From NCBI GenBank assembly GCA_051061015.1, contig JBPFEG010000075.1:54432-118431 (forward strand): a DNA stretch of 64,000 nt. Reading direction: 5' to 3'. This DNA comes from Methylomicrobium sp051061015. GTDB lineage: Bacteria > Pseudomonadota > Gammaproteobacteria > Methylococcales > Methylomonadaceae. Position 1 is the stretch's first letter, and the number at the start of each line of letters is the position of its first letter. A program made the position numbers and the translations under genes. The notes beneath the pieces are model-generated. The model saw nothing but the letters and a program-made list of their open reading frames with translations. It was not told the origin of the DNA and made no database searches. Shown here one piece after another: positions 18,300-26,896 of the stretch.

Positions 18300-19027
18300 C
18301 GCCAACTGCTCCCCTGGAAAGCCATGCTGGCTTCGTCCTGATCGCCCAGCAAAAAATCTATAAATAACGGAAGTTGCAGGGGTTGTTCGCCTTTTTCTTT
18401 CCATTCGGACACGCGGCTCAATCGCAACGGTATACCCTCGCCCGACAAAGACAAACGTAATGCCAATGCACAAGTAAATTCGGCATTCAACTTGAAGGGA
18501 GCGACAGGATAAAATTCGGCGATCGGTTCGTCGTAGAGAACCACGAGCACCTGCTCGGCGCTTTCTGCCAGTAAACCGAGCGCTTCGATAAAAGCCGGCG
18601 CAATCCCTTCGCGTCCTGGCGCAACCACGGTAATTTCCTGCTGGTTGCGGTACGCTATCGAATACAGTCCTGCTATCGCATTATGCACCGATAAACTGAA
18701 CGCGGTTGGCGACAGTTCTTCCCGGGCCTGAATCATTTTCAGCATTTTGAGGGCTTTTCCGACCTCGCCATGCGCGGAACTGAATACCGTCGGAAGGGTT
18801 TCTCCCGGCGTCAGGCATTGGTCGATCGCATTGAAAACCGCGCGCGCCAACGGGCTCAAACGGCGCTGCTGCAACTTCGGGATAAAATCGGGAATTTTGG
18901 CAGAAACCTGGCCGAACGGCGGCAGATCACGCCGCAAGCCGTGCCAATCCTGCTTGCCATTCAATCCCGACACCCATGTCCCCCAGGCATTCAGCACAAA
19001 ATCGGCAACTTTAGGGGCGGCGGGCAT
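18284..19027 (-). CDS. Beta-ketoacyl synthase chain-length-factor-like protein
   Basis: A 247-residue protein matching the short ketosynthase-like chain-length factors (PF13723-type) found first in aryl-polyene operons. Recognisable segments are LSPLARAVFNAIDQCL, TVFSSAHGEVGKALKML, the NAIAGLYSIAYRN block and AEQVLVVLYDEPIAEFYP. It covers only the N-terminal half of a ketosynthase fold and has no evident active-site cysteine, as expected for a non-catalytic partner. The full ketosynthase it should pair with is not in the window. It is the promoter-proximal gene of the operon; the 169-base gap to the divergent lipoprotein gene should contain the promoter. Confidence 0.85.
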   Translation of the reverse strand: MPAAPKVADFVLNAWGTWVSGLNGKQDWHGLRRDLPPFGQVSAKIPDFIPKLQQRRLSPLARAVFNAIDQCLTPGETLPTVFSSAHGEVGKALKMLKMIQAREELSPTAFSLSVHNAIAGLYSIAYRNQQEITVVAPGREGIAPAFIEALGLLAESAEQVLVVLYDEPIAEFYPVAPFKLNAEFTCALALRLSLSGEGIPLRLSRVSEWKEKGEQPLQLPLFIDFLLGDQDEASMAFQGSSWRWEKI

Positions 19028-19196
19028 GAGGAGTCGAAAACACTACGCAGGGGTCGAGCAAAAGAAACACTGTTAATAAACTTCAATCAAAGGCGCGTTT
19101 ATACCATAAACGCGTGTTGAGCGCATTTTGGCAAATTCGGCGCTCTAAATGGTAAACTAAATGATCGCAACTTTTGGGTATTTGAGAAACCGATCG

Positions 19197-19601
19197 ATGA
19201 ACATCACCAAAACACTCTCTTCCTGTGCCGGCATCATGCTGCTGGCGTTACTGAACGGTTGCGCGAGCACCACGCCCGAAACCAAACCGGCCGAAGCCGC
19301 ACCCGCGGCGGCACGCGTCAATGATTTTCCAACCCGCGACCGCATCGAGTATGTACTGAACTGCGTGGCCAAACACGGGGGCTTGACCTACGTTACACAA
19401 TACGCGTGCGGCTGCAAGATCGACAAAATCGCCGAAAAAATGTCTTTCGCCGATTATGAAGCGGCCAACACCTTTACCTACCTGCGCAGCACGCCCGGCG
19501 ATGCCGGCGGCATTTTTCGCGATCCAAAGCAATCGAAAGATTTAAGGAAATTGCTGAAGGAAGCCGAAGCGTATGCCGAAAAGCAATGTTTTGTAAAATA
19601 A
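19197..19601 (+). CDS. Small cysteine-containing lipoprotein, function unknown
   Basis: A 134-residue protein with a lipoprotein signal (MLLALLNGC, lipidated Cys22), an Ala/Pro linker and a compact domain with four more cysteines (YVLNCVAKHGG, YACGCKIDKIAEKM, EKQCFVK). The frame opens at 19161, but ATG at 19197 puts the signal peptide at the N-terminus. I do not recognise the family with certainty. It converges on the SoxYZ-like carrier gene, and the paired cysteines and periplasmic location would fit a redox or cofactor role near a PQQ dehydrogenase. That is a guess from context. Confidence 0.75.
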   Translation: MNITKTLSSCAGIMLLALLNGCASTTPETKPAEAAPAAARVNDFPTRDRIEYVLNCVAKHGGLTYVTQYACGCKIDKIAEKMSFADYEAANTFTYLRSTPGDAGGIFRDPKQSKDLRKLLKEAEAYAEKQCFVK

Positions 19602-19606
19602 AACAT

Positions 19607-19684
19607 GTAGGGCGCATTAGCGACAGCTTAATGCGCCGAATGCATATATGCGGCGGAATACGGCTATCGCCTATATCGCCCTAC
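19607..19684. repeat. REP-like inverted-repeat element between convergent genes
   Basis: The ends GTAGGGCG (19607-19614) and CGCCCTAC (19677-19684) are perfect inverted repeats. Inside them GCGCATTA and TAATGCGC (from about 19612) form a second hairpin. This GTAGGGCGCATTA-type sequence is a common dispersed intergenic repeat in proteobacteria. It sits between two convergent genes and could act as a bidirectional terminator or mRNA stabiliser. The right arm contains the stop codon of the SoxYZ-like gene. Confidence 0.75.
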
Positions 19685-20511
19685 GGTTTAACTTCATAAG
19701 ATTCGCTATACGTCGAACCTTTTGTGCAGGCATCCCGTGCAATCGGGCTTTCGCAGGATGTATCACTGATTTCCGCTTTCAAAACCCCGGCCGCTTGCGG
19801 GACGAAATAAAAACGGAAATTCGGGTCGGAGCTGATCGCAATGTCGGTCTTCGCGGTCAACACCGGCTTCCCGTTGAAAGTGACTTTCAATTGCTCGATG
19901 AAATGCGATTTCTTCACGAAGCGCGTCATCTGGTCCATCTGCATCCCGGTGATGTTAGGATGGCTGATCAACAGTTGCACCAGGTTCGGCTCGGCCGTTT
20001 TGACGCCGCCGTCCAGCCTGAATTTCATCTTGCCGAGCCGTTTCATCGAGGCATCCAGATCTGCCCCGATCGGTGCGGAACAGCCGCCGCTGGCTTTCAC
20101 GAATTTTTTCGTCATCACCAGCGTGCCGTCATTCAATTCCGCGATCGCGCGAATAAAACTGTAGGTATTGACCCGAACCCGCATCGCCAGGTCGGCCTTG
20201 CCGCTGTCCGGTGTCAATTCGAACTCGCCGACAAACGGAAACGGATTCTTATCGACCAGCACCAGGATTTTTTTGACATAGCGGTCCTGCGTCTGGGGGA
20301 TTTTGCTGACGATTTTCAGCGGCACCAGCGCCGGATCCTCGGCACGATAAGGCGCTTCCAGCTCGATCACATCGTTGCTTTCGGTAATCGTTTTACCGGC
20401 AAAATATTGGCTTTTCAAAGCCGTGTTCCACTCGTTTTCATCGCCCTCTGCTAATGCAGTCAAAGGCAAAACCAGCAACAGTAAGGCGGGAAGAAGTCTT
20501 GATAGGATCAT
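19681..20511 (-). CDS. Quinoprotein dehydrogenase-associated SoxYZ-like carrier
   Basis: A 276-residue secreted protein (signal MILSRLLPALLLLVLPLTALA) with a SoxY-like half followed by a SoxZ-like half (VKKSHFIEQLKVTFNGKPVL, NFRFYFVPQAAGVLKAEI). This matches the fused SoxYZ-like family found with PQQ-dependent dehydrogenases in methylotrophs. The SoxY half contains KASGGCSAPIG, whose cysteine could be a carrier thiol. The terminal GGCGG swinging arm of true SoxY is absent, so thiosulfate oxidation is unlikely. A supporting role for periplasmic methanol dehydrogenase is the family expectation, but no dehydrogenase gene is adjacent here. Confidence 0.85.
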   Translation of the reverse strand: MILSRLLPALLLLVLPLTALAEGDENEWNTALKSQYFAGKTITESNDVIELEAPYRAEDPALVPLKIVSKIPQTQDRYVKKILVLVDKNPFPFVGEFELTPDSGKADLAMRVRVNTYSFIRAIAELNDGTLVMTKKFVKASGGCSAPIGADLDASMKRLGKMKFRLDGGVKTAEPNLVQLLISHPNITGMQMDQMTRFVKKSHFIEQLKVTFNGKPVLTAKTDIAISSDPNFRFYFVPQAAGVLKAEISDTSCESPIARDACTKGSTYSESYEVKP

Positions 20512-20643
20512 ATTGTTTACACGCGGGGTTCAATAACCCTGCCATTATGAGCCTTGAGATAAACAAGAGCAACCGTGAACAAGAGCAGCCGGCAGCCGGT
20601 ATTTGTTTTAAAATACCGTCAGCCCCTGTCCATCCTTCGCACA

Positions 20644-21174
20644 ATGACGACAAAAATTCTGTATTGCCATCCGGCCACGCCGAATGATTCAATCCAATCC
20701 CTGACCGTTACTATCGAGCAAAGCCCTGAAGACGGCCTGACGCTCTGCTATCGTCTCGCCGGCGACCTGGCCAAGATTTCGATTCCCACCCCCCGGCCAC
20801 CCGGTGCAAGCGACGGTTTATGGCGGAATACCTGTTTCGAAGCCTTTGCCGCAGCGGAGACTTCCGTTTATCATGAATTCAATTTTTCGCCTTCGGGACA
20901 ATGGGCAGCCTATGCATTTGACAATTATCGTGCACCGGCAGCATGGACGATCGCTGCCCCACCCGTCATTGAAGTCACGCAATCGGCGCATCAGTTGCTG
21001 CTAACCGCCCGTATTGCGCCAGGCGATCTGCCGATAGGCAGGGGCCTGCAACTGGGCCTGACGGCGGTGGTCGAGTCGATCGACAGCAGCCTCTCCTACT
21101 GGGCTCTGCATCATCCAGGCGAAAGACCTGATTTTCATCACCGTGCAGGCTTTGTGTATCCGCTTGTCATTTGA
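20644..21174 (+). CDS. DOMON-like domain protein
   Basis: A 176-residue protein of the DOMON-like carbohydrate-binding type, recognisable from DGLWRNTCFEAFAA, YHEFNFSPSGQWAAYAFDNYR and the ending SYWALHHPGERPDFHHRAGF. The frame is open from 20575, but ATG at 20644 (MTTKILYCHP) gives the usual family start. No signal peptide is visible. This family is often found beside NamZ/DUF1343 genes, as here (next gene 42 bases downstream), which points to cell-wall sugar metabolism. Its exact activity is unknown. Confidence 0.75.
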   Translation: MTTKILYCHPATPNDSIQSLTVTIEQSPEDGLTLCYRLAGDLAKISIPTPRPPGASDGLWRNTCFEAFAAAETSVYHEFNFSPSGQWAAYAFDNYRAPAAWTIAAPPVIEVTQSAHQLLLTARIAPGDLPIGRGLQLGLTAVVESIDSSLSYWALHHPGERPDFHHRAGFVYPLVI

Positions 21175-21216
21175 TCAGAACTTTTTTCAACACTATTTAA
21201 ATCACAAAATCCGCTC

Positions 21217-22419
21217 ATGAAATTCGGCATAGATCGCATACTTGAAGATCAAAATCTGCGCGCACCGTTAGTGGGCAAACGCATTGCGCTGCTCGCGCAT
21301 CCCGCCTCGGTAGCCGCCGAATTGACACACAGCCTGGACGCCCTTGGCCAGCTTCCCGACATACAGCTCAGCGCCGCCTTCGGGCCGCAGCACGGCCTGC
21401 GCGGCGACAAGCAGGACAATATGATCGAATCACCGGACTTCGTCGATCCGATGCATGGCATTCCTGTATTCAGCCTGTATGGCAAGGTGCGCCGCCCGAC
21501 CGATGCGATGATGGACACATTCGACGTCTTGCTGGTCGATCTGCAGGATTTGGGCTGCCGGATTTATACGTTCATCACGACCCTGCGCTATGTACTCGAG
21601 GCCGCTGCCAAACATCGGAAAACGGTCTGGATTCTCGACCGCCCGAATCCGGCAGGCCGGCCGGTGGAAGGGTTGACTCTGCGCCCCGGTTGGGAAAGTT
21701 TCGTCGGCGCGGGGCCGATGCCGATGCGCCACGGCCTGACGATGGGCGAGCTGGCACGCTGGTTTATCGCCACATTCAAGCTTGACGTCGATTGCCAGGT
21801 GATTACGATGGAGGGCTGGAACCCGCATACGGCGCCCGGTTACGGCTGGCCGCTCGGCGAGCGCACCTGGATCAATCCGAGCCCGAATGCGCCGAATCTC
21901 TGGATGACCCGCTGCTACGCCGGCACCGTAATGCTCGAGGGCACGACGCTCTCCGAAGGCCGCGGCACGACCCGTCCGCTGGAGTTATTCGGCGCGCCCG
22001 ACCTCAATCCACGAAGTCTGATCGAAACGATGCAGTCGATGGCTCCGGCATGGCTTGCAGGCTGCCGTTTGCGCGAATGCTGGTTCGAACCGACTTTTCA
22101 CAAACATGCCGGAAAATTGTGCGCCGGTGTGCATATCCATGTTGAGGACCCGTCATACAACCATGAGCTTTTCCGTCCTTGGCGCCTGCAGACGCTGGCC
22201 TTCAAGGCACTGCGCCGATTTCGGCCGGATTATCAGTTGTGGCGCGATTTTCCTTACGAATACGAACTGGATCACCTGGCGATCGATGTGATCAACGGCT
22301 CGCCGTTACTTAGGGAATGGATCGATGATGCCCAGGCGGAACCTGATGATTTGGAGAGGCTGGCTCGCTCGGACGAAGACGCCTGGCTGGACGAACGATC
22401 GGCGTTCCTGCTCTATTAA
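21217..22419 (+). CDS. NamZ-type exo-beta-N-acetylmuramidase family protein (DUF1343)
   Basis: A 400-residue protein of the DUF1343 family, whose characterised member NamZ removes terminal N-acetylmuramic acid from peptidoglycan fragments. The family blocks are all present: VGKRIALLAHPASV, FGPQHGLRGDKQDNM, LVDLQDLGCRIYTFITTL, ILDRPNPAGRPVEG, MRHGLTMGELARW and NAPNLWMTRCYAGTVMLEGTTLSEGRGTT. There is no clear signal peptide, so it may act in the cytoplasm on recycled wall fragments. It shares direction with the DOMON-like gene and is probably co-transcribed. The 280 bases that follow hold no gene I can support. Confidence 0.85.
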   Translation: MKFGIDRILEDQNLRAPLVGKRIALLAHPASVAAELTHSLDALGQLPDIQLSAAFGPQHGLRGDKQDNMIESPDFVDPMHGIPVFSLYGKVRRPTDAMMDTFDVLLVDLQDLGCRIYTFITTLRYVLEAAAKHRKTVWILDRPNPAGRPVEGLTLRPGWESFVGAGPMPMRHGLTMGELARWFIATFKLDVDCQVITMEGWNPHTAPGYGWPLGERTWINPSPNAPNLWMTRCYAGTVMLEGTTLSEGRGTTRPLELFGAPDLNPRSLIETMQSMAPAWLAGCRLRECWFEPTFHKHAGKLCAGVHIHVEDPSYNHELFRPWRLQTLAFKALRRFRPDYQLWRDFPYEYELDHLAIDVINGSPLLREWIDDAQAEPDDLERLARSDEDAWLDERSAFLLY

Positions 22420-22699
22420 ATCCCGAGCCTGCTGGATTGTCGTGCTTGCCATCTGCTAATGACATAATCAGATACTATAGGAAACGCTGGTTTTGTCCTG
22501 CTCCGACTGCTATTTCAAAGCCAGAGCCTGCAACTAACTTGGCAAATCGTGCTCTCTAAAACCGGCCATAGCGGCGGTTATGTAAGCATTCTATAACCCA
22601 CAACATCACAAGTCGCGCCTGGGAGGGCTTTCCCTCCATCGTCAAAACGCGGACTTCAGCGTATACTGGCGCGGTTTTTTCCTGCAAAATTCACTATCC

Positions 22700-23350
22700 A
22701 TGCACGTTCCGCTGCCGCTCGATCTGCTCGCTTTTGCAGCCAGCAGTGCTCTGATACTGATCTACTACCTCTTTTTGCGCCGGTCCACCCGCCGCGATCC
22801 GGACTTCAGCGTGCACCAATTTAACCGCAGGATGCGCGAAGCCTGGGTCGATATGGTGGCGCAGAGCGGCAGGATGGATATTCTGGCCGTGCAGACCTTA
22901 CGCAATTCGGTAATGGCCGCCAACTTCATGGCTTCGACCTCGGTGCTGTTAATCATCGGCACGTTGAACTTAAGCGACAAGATCGAAAAATGGGCCGATG
23001 CGTGGCAACCCGCTACTGTCGTTGCAACGGTAGCGGGCGAATTCTGGCTGATCAAGCTTGGCCTGTTGCTGCTCGATTTTTTTATCGCTTTCTACTGTTT
23101 CACGATGGCGATACGCTTCTTCAATCATGTCGGCTATATGATTAATCTATTGGCCGGATTGCCCGAGACCGGCGTTTCGCGCGCGCAAGTCTGTGCCTAT
23201 CTGAATCGGGCCGGCGCTTATTACACCTACGGCACCCGCAGCTTTTTTTTCAGCCTGCCGCTGGTGCTCTGGTTTTTCGGACCCTACCCTTTAATTCTAG
23301 CGACAGGAATTCTGATCGCGGCGTTATACAAACTGGACCGTGCACCTTAG
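22700..23350 (+). CDS. DUF599 family membrane protein
   Basis: A 216-residue protein with about four membrane segments: LDLLAFAASSALILIYYLFL, NFMASTSVLLIIGTLNL, LIKLGLLLLDFFIAFYCFTMAI and the C-terminal LVLWFFGPYPLILATGILIAAL. The conserved stretch VQTLRNSVMAANFMASTSVLLIIG is the DUF599 signature. The function of the family is not known. It is a single gene between the NamZ-like gene and the alkaline phosphatase, with its own intergenic gaps on both sides. Confidence 0.8.
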   Translation: MHVPLPLDLLAFAASSALILIYYLFLRRSTRRDPDFSVHQFNRRMREAWVDMVAQSGRMDILAVQTLRNSVMAANFMASTSVLLIIGTLNLSDKIEKWADAWQPATVVATVAGEFWLIKLGLLLLDFFIAFYCFTMAIRFFNHVGYMINLLAGLPETGVSRAQVCAYLNRAGAYYTYGTRSFFFSLPLVLWFFGPYPLILATGILIAALYKLDRAP

Positions 23351-23425
23351 CCGTGACACTCATACCTTCAATTCTTAATACTCTGCTACCGTAATTCGTT
23401 CTCCAATTCCCTTTTGCTCTAGCCG

Positions 23426-25048
23426 ATGAATAATCAAGTGTCTTTATTACTGAAAACCTTAGTTTTCGGCATCGCCGTCCTCCTGCTGCCCGGTTGCTCG
23501 GTGCTGCCTGACAAAGCGGTCACACCTTCGAAAGTCAAAAACGTGATCCTGATCATCGGCGACGGCATGGGACCTCAACAGGTCGGCTTGCTGCTATCTT
23601 ATGCCAGACAGGCACCCCGCGCCGTACTGAAAGGCCATAAGACCGCACTGGATCGGCTGGCCGAAAACGGCCGCATCGGCATTTCGCTGACCTATCCCGA
23701 TGGGGCGCTGGTCACCGATTCGGCAGCCTCCGCAACCCAACTGGCGACCGGCAAATTCGCCAAGCCCGAAATGGTCGGCCTGGATGCGGACGGACATGCG
23801 GCGGAAAACATCATCGAAAAAGCCCAGCGCTGGGGCAAGGCGACCGGCCTGGTGTCGGATACCCGGATTACCCATGCGACGCCCGCCGCGTTCGCCGCCC
23901 ATGAAAACCACCGCAGCCATGAAACCAGCATTCCCGAGGGCTTGCTGGGGACAAATGCCGATGTGATGCTGTCCGGCGGCCTCGATTATTGGCTGCCGAA
24001 AGCCGCCGCCGATAAAAATTCGGCCGTTCACCGGCAATTCGAAGCGATGGCAGAGCACGCCTTCAAAATCGATTCGGCGCGCCAGGACGACAAAAACCTG
24101 CTCGACTCAGCCCAAAAGCAGGGGTATCGGCTGGTCTTCAACGCCCGTCAGTTGCGGCAGGCCTCCGGCAAAACCCTGGGATTGTTTGCCGGTTCCGGCA
24201 TGAGTGATGGGATTGTCGAAAGTAAACATCGCCTTGATCCGGCCCATACCGAACCAACGCTCGCGGAAATGAGCGAGCAGGCCTTAAAAATACTGGAACG
24301 CGACGAAGACGGTTTCTTTTTGATGATCGAAGCGGGCCAGATCGATTGGGCCGGACACCAGAACGATACCGGACTGCTAATGCACGAAATGCTCCGCTTC
24401 GATGCGATGCTGCACAAGGTCCTGGACTGGATGGGCGAGCGGGAAGACACTTTACTGATCGTGACCGCCGATCATGAGACGGGGGGCTTCGGTTTCAGCT
24501 ATTCGCGCCAAAACATCCCCGAACCGAAACCGCTGGCCAGCGGTCATCTTTTCAAACCCAGTTTCAATTTCGGCAATCCCGAGATTTTGGACAGGCTGTA
24601 TGCGCAAAAACTCAGCTATCACGATATCTTTGCCGAATTCGACGCGTTGCCTCCAGAGCAAAGAACGCCTGCCGCTCTGGCCGAACGGGTCAACTGCCAC
24701 ACCGAATTCAAGATCGACATCAGGGAAGCCAAAAGAATTCTCACGACCGAAGCAAATGCAGACCACCGTCTCGATCATCCTTCTCTAAATGAGAAGACCG
24801 TTCCCAAAATGGGAAATAAAAGCGCGTTTTTCGTTTATACGAAGGACAACCGCGAAAATCTTCTGGCCGAGATTGTCGGAGCAAGTCAGCAGGTCGTCTG
24901 GGCCAGCGGTACGCATACCAGTACGCCGGTCTTTGTGTTTGCGAGAGGGAATCAACAGGGGATAGAACCGTTTGGAGCCATTCTGCATCATACCGATATC
25001 GGCCGCTTGCTGAGCGATGCGTTACAGCCCGGGAATGATGGCAATTAA
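23426..25048 (+). CDS. Alkaline phosphatase, lipoprotein form
   Basis: A 540-residue PhoA-superfamily phosphatase that releases phosphate from monoesters in the periplasm. It begins with a lipoprotein signal ending LLLPGC (Cys24), so it is probably membrane-tethered. Catalytic features are IIGDGMGPQQ (metal site), Ser99 in VTDSAASATQLATG (nucleophile), the DTRITHATPAAFAAH block, IEAGQIDWAGHQND (metal ligands) and VTADHETGGFG. The Asp-Arg of the substrate site is hard to place by eye. Its length fits the monomeric or Vibrio-like branch rather than E. coli PhoA. It stands alone; no Pho box could be confirmed. Confidence 0.9.
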   Translation: MNNQVSLLLKTLVFGIAVLLLPGCSVLPDKAVTPSKVKNVILIIGDGMGPQQVGLLLSYARQAPRAVLKGHKTALDRLAENGRIGISLTYPDGALVTDSAASATQLATGKFAKPEMVGLDADGHAAENIIEKAQRWGKATGLVSDTRITHATPAAFAAHENHRSHETSIPEGLLGTNADVMLSGGLDYWLPKAAADKNSAVHRQFEAMAEHAFKIDSARQDDKNLLDSAQKQGYRLVFNARQLRQASGKTLGLFAGSGMSDGIVESKHRLDPAHTEPTLAEMSEQALKILERDEDGFFLMIEAGQIDWAGHQNDTGLLMHEMLRFDAMLHKVLDWMGEREDTLLIVTADHETGGFGFSYSRQNIPEPKPLASGHLFKPSFNFGNPEILDRLYAQKLSYHDIFAEFDALPPEQRTPAALAERVNCHTEFKIDIREAKRILTTEANADHRLDHPSLNEKTVPKMGNKSAFFVYTKDNRENLLAEIVGASQQVVWASGTHTSTPVFVFARGNQQGIEPFGAILHHTDIGRLLSDALQPGNDGN

Positions 25049-25203
25049 GATTTTTTATAGGGGTTCAGATAGGGTTCATCAAACTTTCATCGAACCGTCG
25101 CGATAGTGTTGCTAAAAAGAAATCCGCTATTCAATTCACCCTAAAATTGATGGGCTCCGAAGATTATCGGAGATCACTATGCCTCTAATCCTTGTACTTT
25201 AGT

Positions 25204-25222
25204 ATATACTGATATTGTATAT
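25204..25222. promoter_or_regulatory. Candidate operator upstream of the YeeE/YedE genes
   Basis: ATATAC (25204-25209) and GTATAT (25217-25222) are a perfect inverted repeat separated by seven bases, 26 bases before the start codon of the next gene. AT-rich palindromes of this kind are bound by ArsR-family sulfur regulators (BigR/SqrR type) ahead of similar transporter genes. No regulator gene is nearby, so the assignment is tentative. A strong Shine-Dalgarno GAGGAGGT sits at about 25235-25242. Confidence 0.4.
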
Positions 25223-25248
25223 TGATTTTAGCCTGAGGAGGTCAACCC

Positions 25249-25680
25249 ATGGAAAATTTCACTCCGTATTCCGCTCTCGCCGGCGGCGCTCTGATCGGCA
25301 TTGCCAGCGCCTTGTTGTTATTTTTCAACGGACGCATCGCGGGAATCAGTGGCATCATGAACGGCGTATTTTTTGCCCCGAAAAACGACAGGACCTGGCG
25401 TTTGTGGTTTCTCGCAGGACTCGTCGTCGGCGGATGGCTTTTACAATGGGTAACGCCGGGTTTCAATTCCCCGCGCCAGGATTATCCAGTTGAATTGTTG
25501 GGCATCGGCGGTTTTCTGGTAGGGGTTGGAACGCGCCTGGCGAACGGCTGCGTCAGCGGTCATGGCGTCTGTGGGATCGCTCGTCTGTCGATCCGTTCAA
25601 TCGCGGCGACACTGACTTTTCTCGCCGTCGGCATGATAACGGTGTATATCATTCGTCATCTGCTGGAGTTGACCGTATGA
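25249..25680 (+). CDS. YeeE/YedE-type sulfur transporter subunit, N-terminal half
   Basis: A 143-residue protein with about four membrane segments and the family motif GTRLANGCVSGHGVCGIARLS, whose conserved cysteine lies in the transport path. Related proteins import thiosulfate or other sulfur species. This is the half-size form, in which two genes replace one long YeeE/YedE protein. The start is fixed by a GAGGAGGT Shine-Dalgarno seven bases upstream. Its stop overlaps the next start in ATGA. The exact sulfur substrate cannot be read from the sequence. Confidence 0.85.
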   Translation: MENFTPYSALAGGALIGIASALLLFFNGRIAGISGIMNGVFFAPKNDRTWRLWFLAGLVVGGWLLQWVTPGFNSPRQDYPVELLGIGGFLVGVGTRLANGCVSGHGVCGIARLSIRSIAATLTFLAVGMITVYIIRHLLELTV

Positions 25681-26093
25681 AAACCCAATTAATCGCCTTC
25701 ATTAGCGGAATTTTATTCGGTATTGGTCTGGCGCTTTCGCACATGATCAATCCGAATAAGGTATTGAATTTTCTCGACATTACAGGTCATTGGGATCCCA
25801 GTCTGCTGTTTGTGATGATCGGTGCAGTGTCCGTAGCCATGATCGCCTTCCGGTTCATACTCAAACGCTCCGCGCCGCTTTGGTCGCCGTCGTTTCAACT
25901 CCCCTTAAAGAAATCCATCGATCAAAGGCTGATCGTCGGAGCAGCGATTTTCGGCATCGGCTGGGGCATGAGCGGTTATTGCCCCGGTCCTTCGGTCACC
26001 GGCTTGAGTCTGTTCTCATCGGAATCGGTGATCATGGTCCTTACGATTTATTTAGGCTTTTTTGTCTCCCACCGCCTGCTGGACAAGCCCTAA
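25677..26093 (+). CDS. YeeE/YedE-type sulfur transporter subunit, C-terminal half
   Basis: A 138-residue protein with about four membrane segments and the motif GWGMSGYCPGPSVTG, the second signature of YeeE/YedE (DUF6691-like) transporters. It should pair with the preceding gene to make one transporter. Translation is coupled through the ATGA overlap. In many bacteria such pairs sit with sulfide:quinone reductase or rhodanese genes; none is present here. Confidence 0.85.
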   Translation: MKTQLIAFISGILFGIGLALSHMINPNKVLNFLDITGHWDPSLLFVMIGAVSVAMIAFRFILKRSAPLWSPSFQLPLKKSIDQRLIVGAAIFGIGWGMSGYCPGPSVTGLSLFSSESVIMVLTIYLGFFVSHRLLDKP

Positions 26094-26259
26094 CCGCTTT
26101 CCTTCCCGGCAATGATCTGCCCGATCATTGCCGTCTTCTTCCATTTTTCGATTCAGGCTCGATTTATAGGGTGTCCGCAAGAAACAGGAATGTTAAAATT
26201 TCTCTTTTTCGCGCGCCGACCCGGCGCTTTCTTTTGCCCAAAAAAATTGCCCTATCTCC

Positions 26260-26721
26260 ATGAAACGTCTGATCGAAACCAAAGTATTCAATCCTCTGCT
26301 CGAACAATACGGGTTGCCGTCCTATAAAACCGTCGGTTCCGCGGGCATCGATCTGGTGGCGTGCATTTCCGAACCTGTTGTGATCGGCGGCCGGCAAAAC
26401 CGGTTGATCGGTACCGGCCTTGCAATCAATATCCAGGATCCGGGCTTGGTTGCGGTCGTCGCGAGCAGAAGCGGACTGTGCCTGAATCATCAGATCCGGG
26501 TCGGACAAGGTGTGGGCATCATCGATTCCGATTATCATGGCGAAATCGGCGTGATTCTGCACAATGACGCTGAAAACGATTATGTAGTCAATCCGGGCGA
26601 AAGAATCGCGCAGTTGCTTTTCATGCCGGTCGTGCAGGTGGCGCTTAAGCTCGTTCCTGAGTTCACCACCGTCACCGACCGCGGTGCCGGTGGATTCGGA
26701 TCGACTGGAAAAGCCGGATAG
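26260..26721 (+). CDS. dut: dUTP diphosphatase
   Basis: dUTPase hydrolyses dUTP to dUMP and diphosphate, keeping uracil out of DNA. The 153-residue protein has all five family motifs in order: SAGIDLVA, ASRSGLCLNH, GVGIIDSDYHGEIGV, GERIAQLLFMP and the C-terminal RGAGGFGSTG, which closes over the trimer active site. Its length is normal. It precedes algC in the same direction, as dut often does in gammaproteobacteria, with a 175-base gap. Confidence 0.95.
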   Translation: MKRLIETKVFNPLLEQYGLPSYKTVGSAGIDLVACISEPVVIGGRQNRLIGTGLAINIQDPGLVAVVASRSGLCLNHQIRVGQGVGIIDSDYHGEIGVILHNDAENDYVVNPGERIAQLLFMPVVQVALKLVPEFTTVTDRGAGGFGSTGKAG

Positions 26722-26896
26722 ATTTACAGTTATCGGCTATTCTTAAGCGGATTTGAGAGGTGCTGCTCCCTCACCCAGTAGACGGACGATCTCTCCACCC
26801 TAACTTTCTAAAGTTATTTCTTACCGTCTCGTAGTTGAACAGCGCCTCTCGCCCAAAACCTGTCAGTCTAATTTCTATTCATTTAAGGTATACAGG

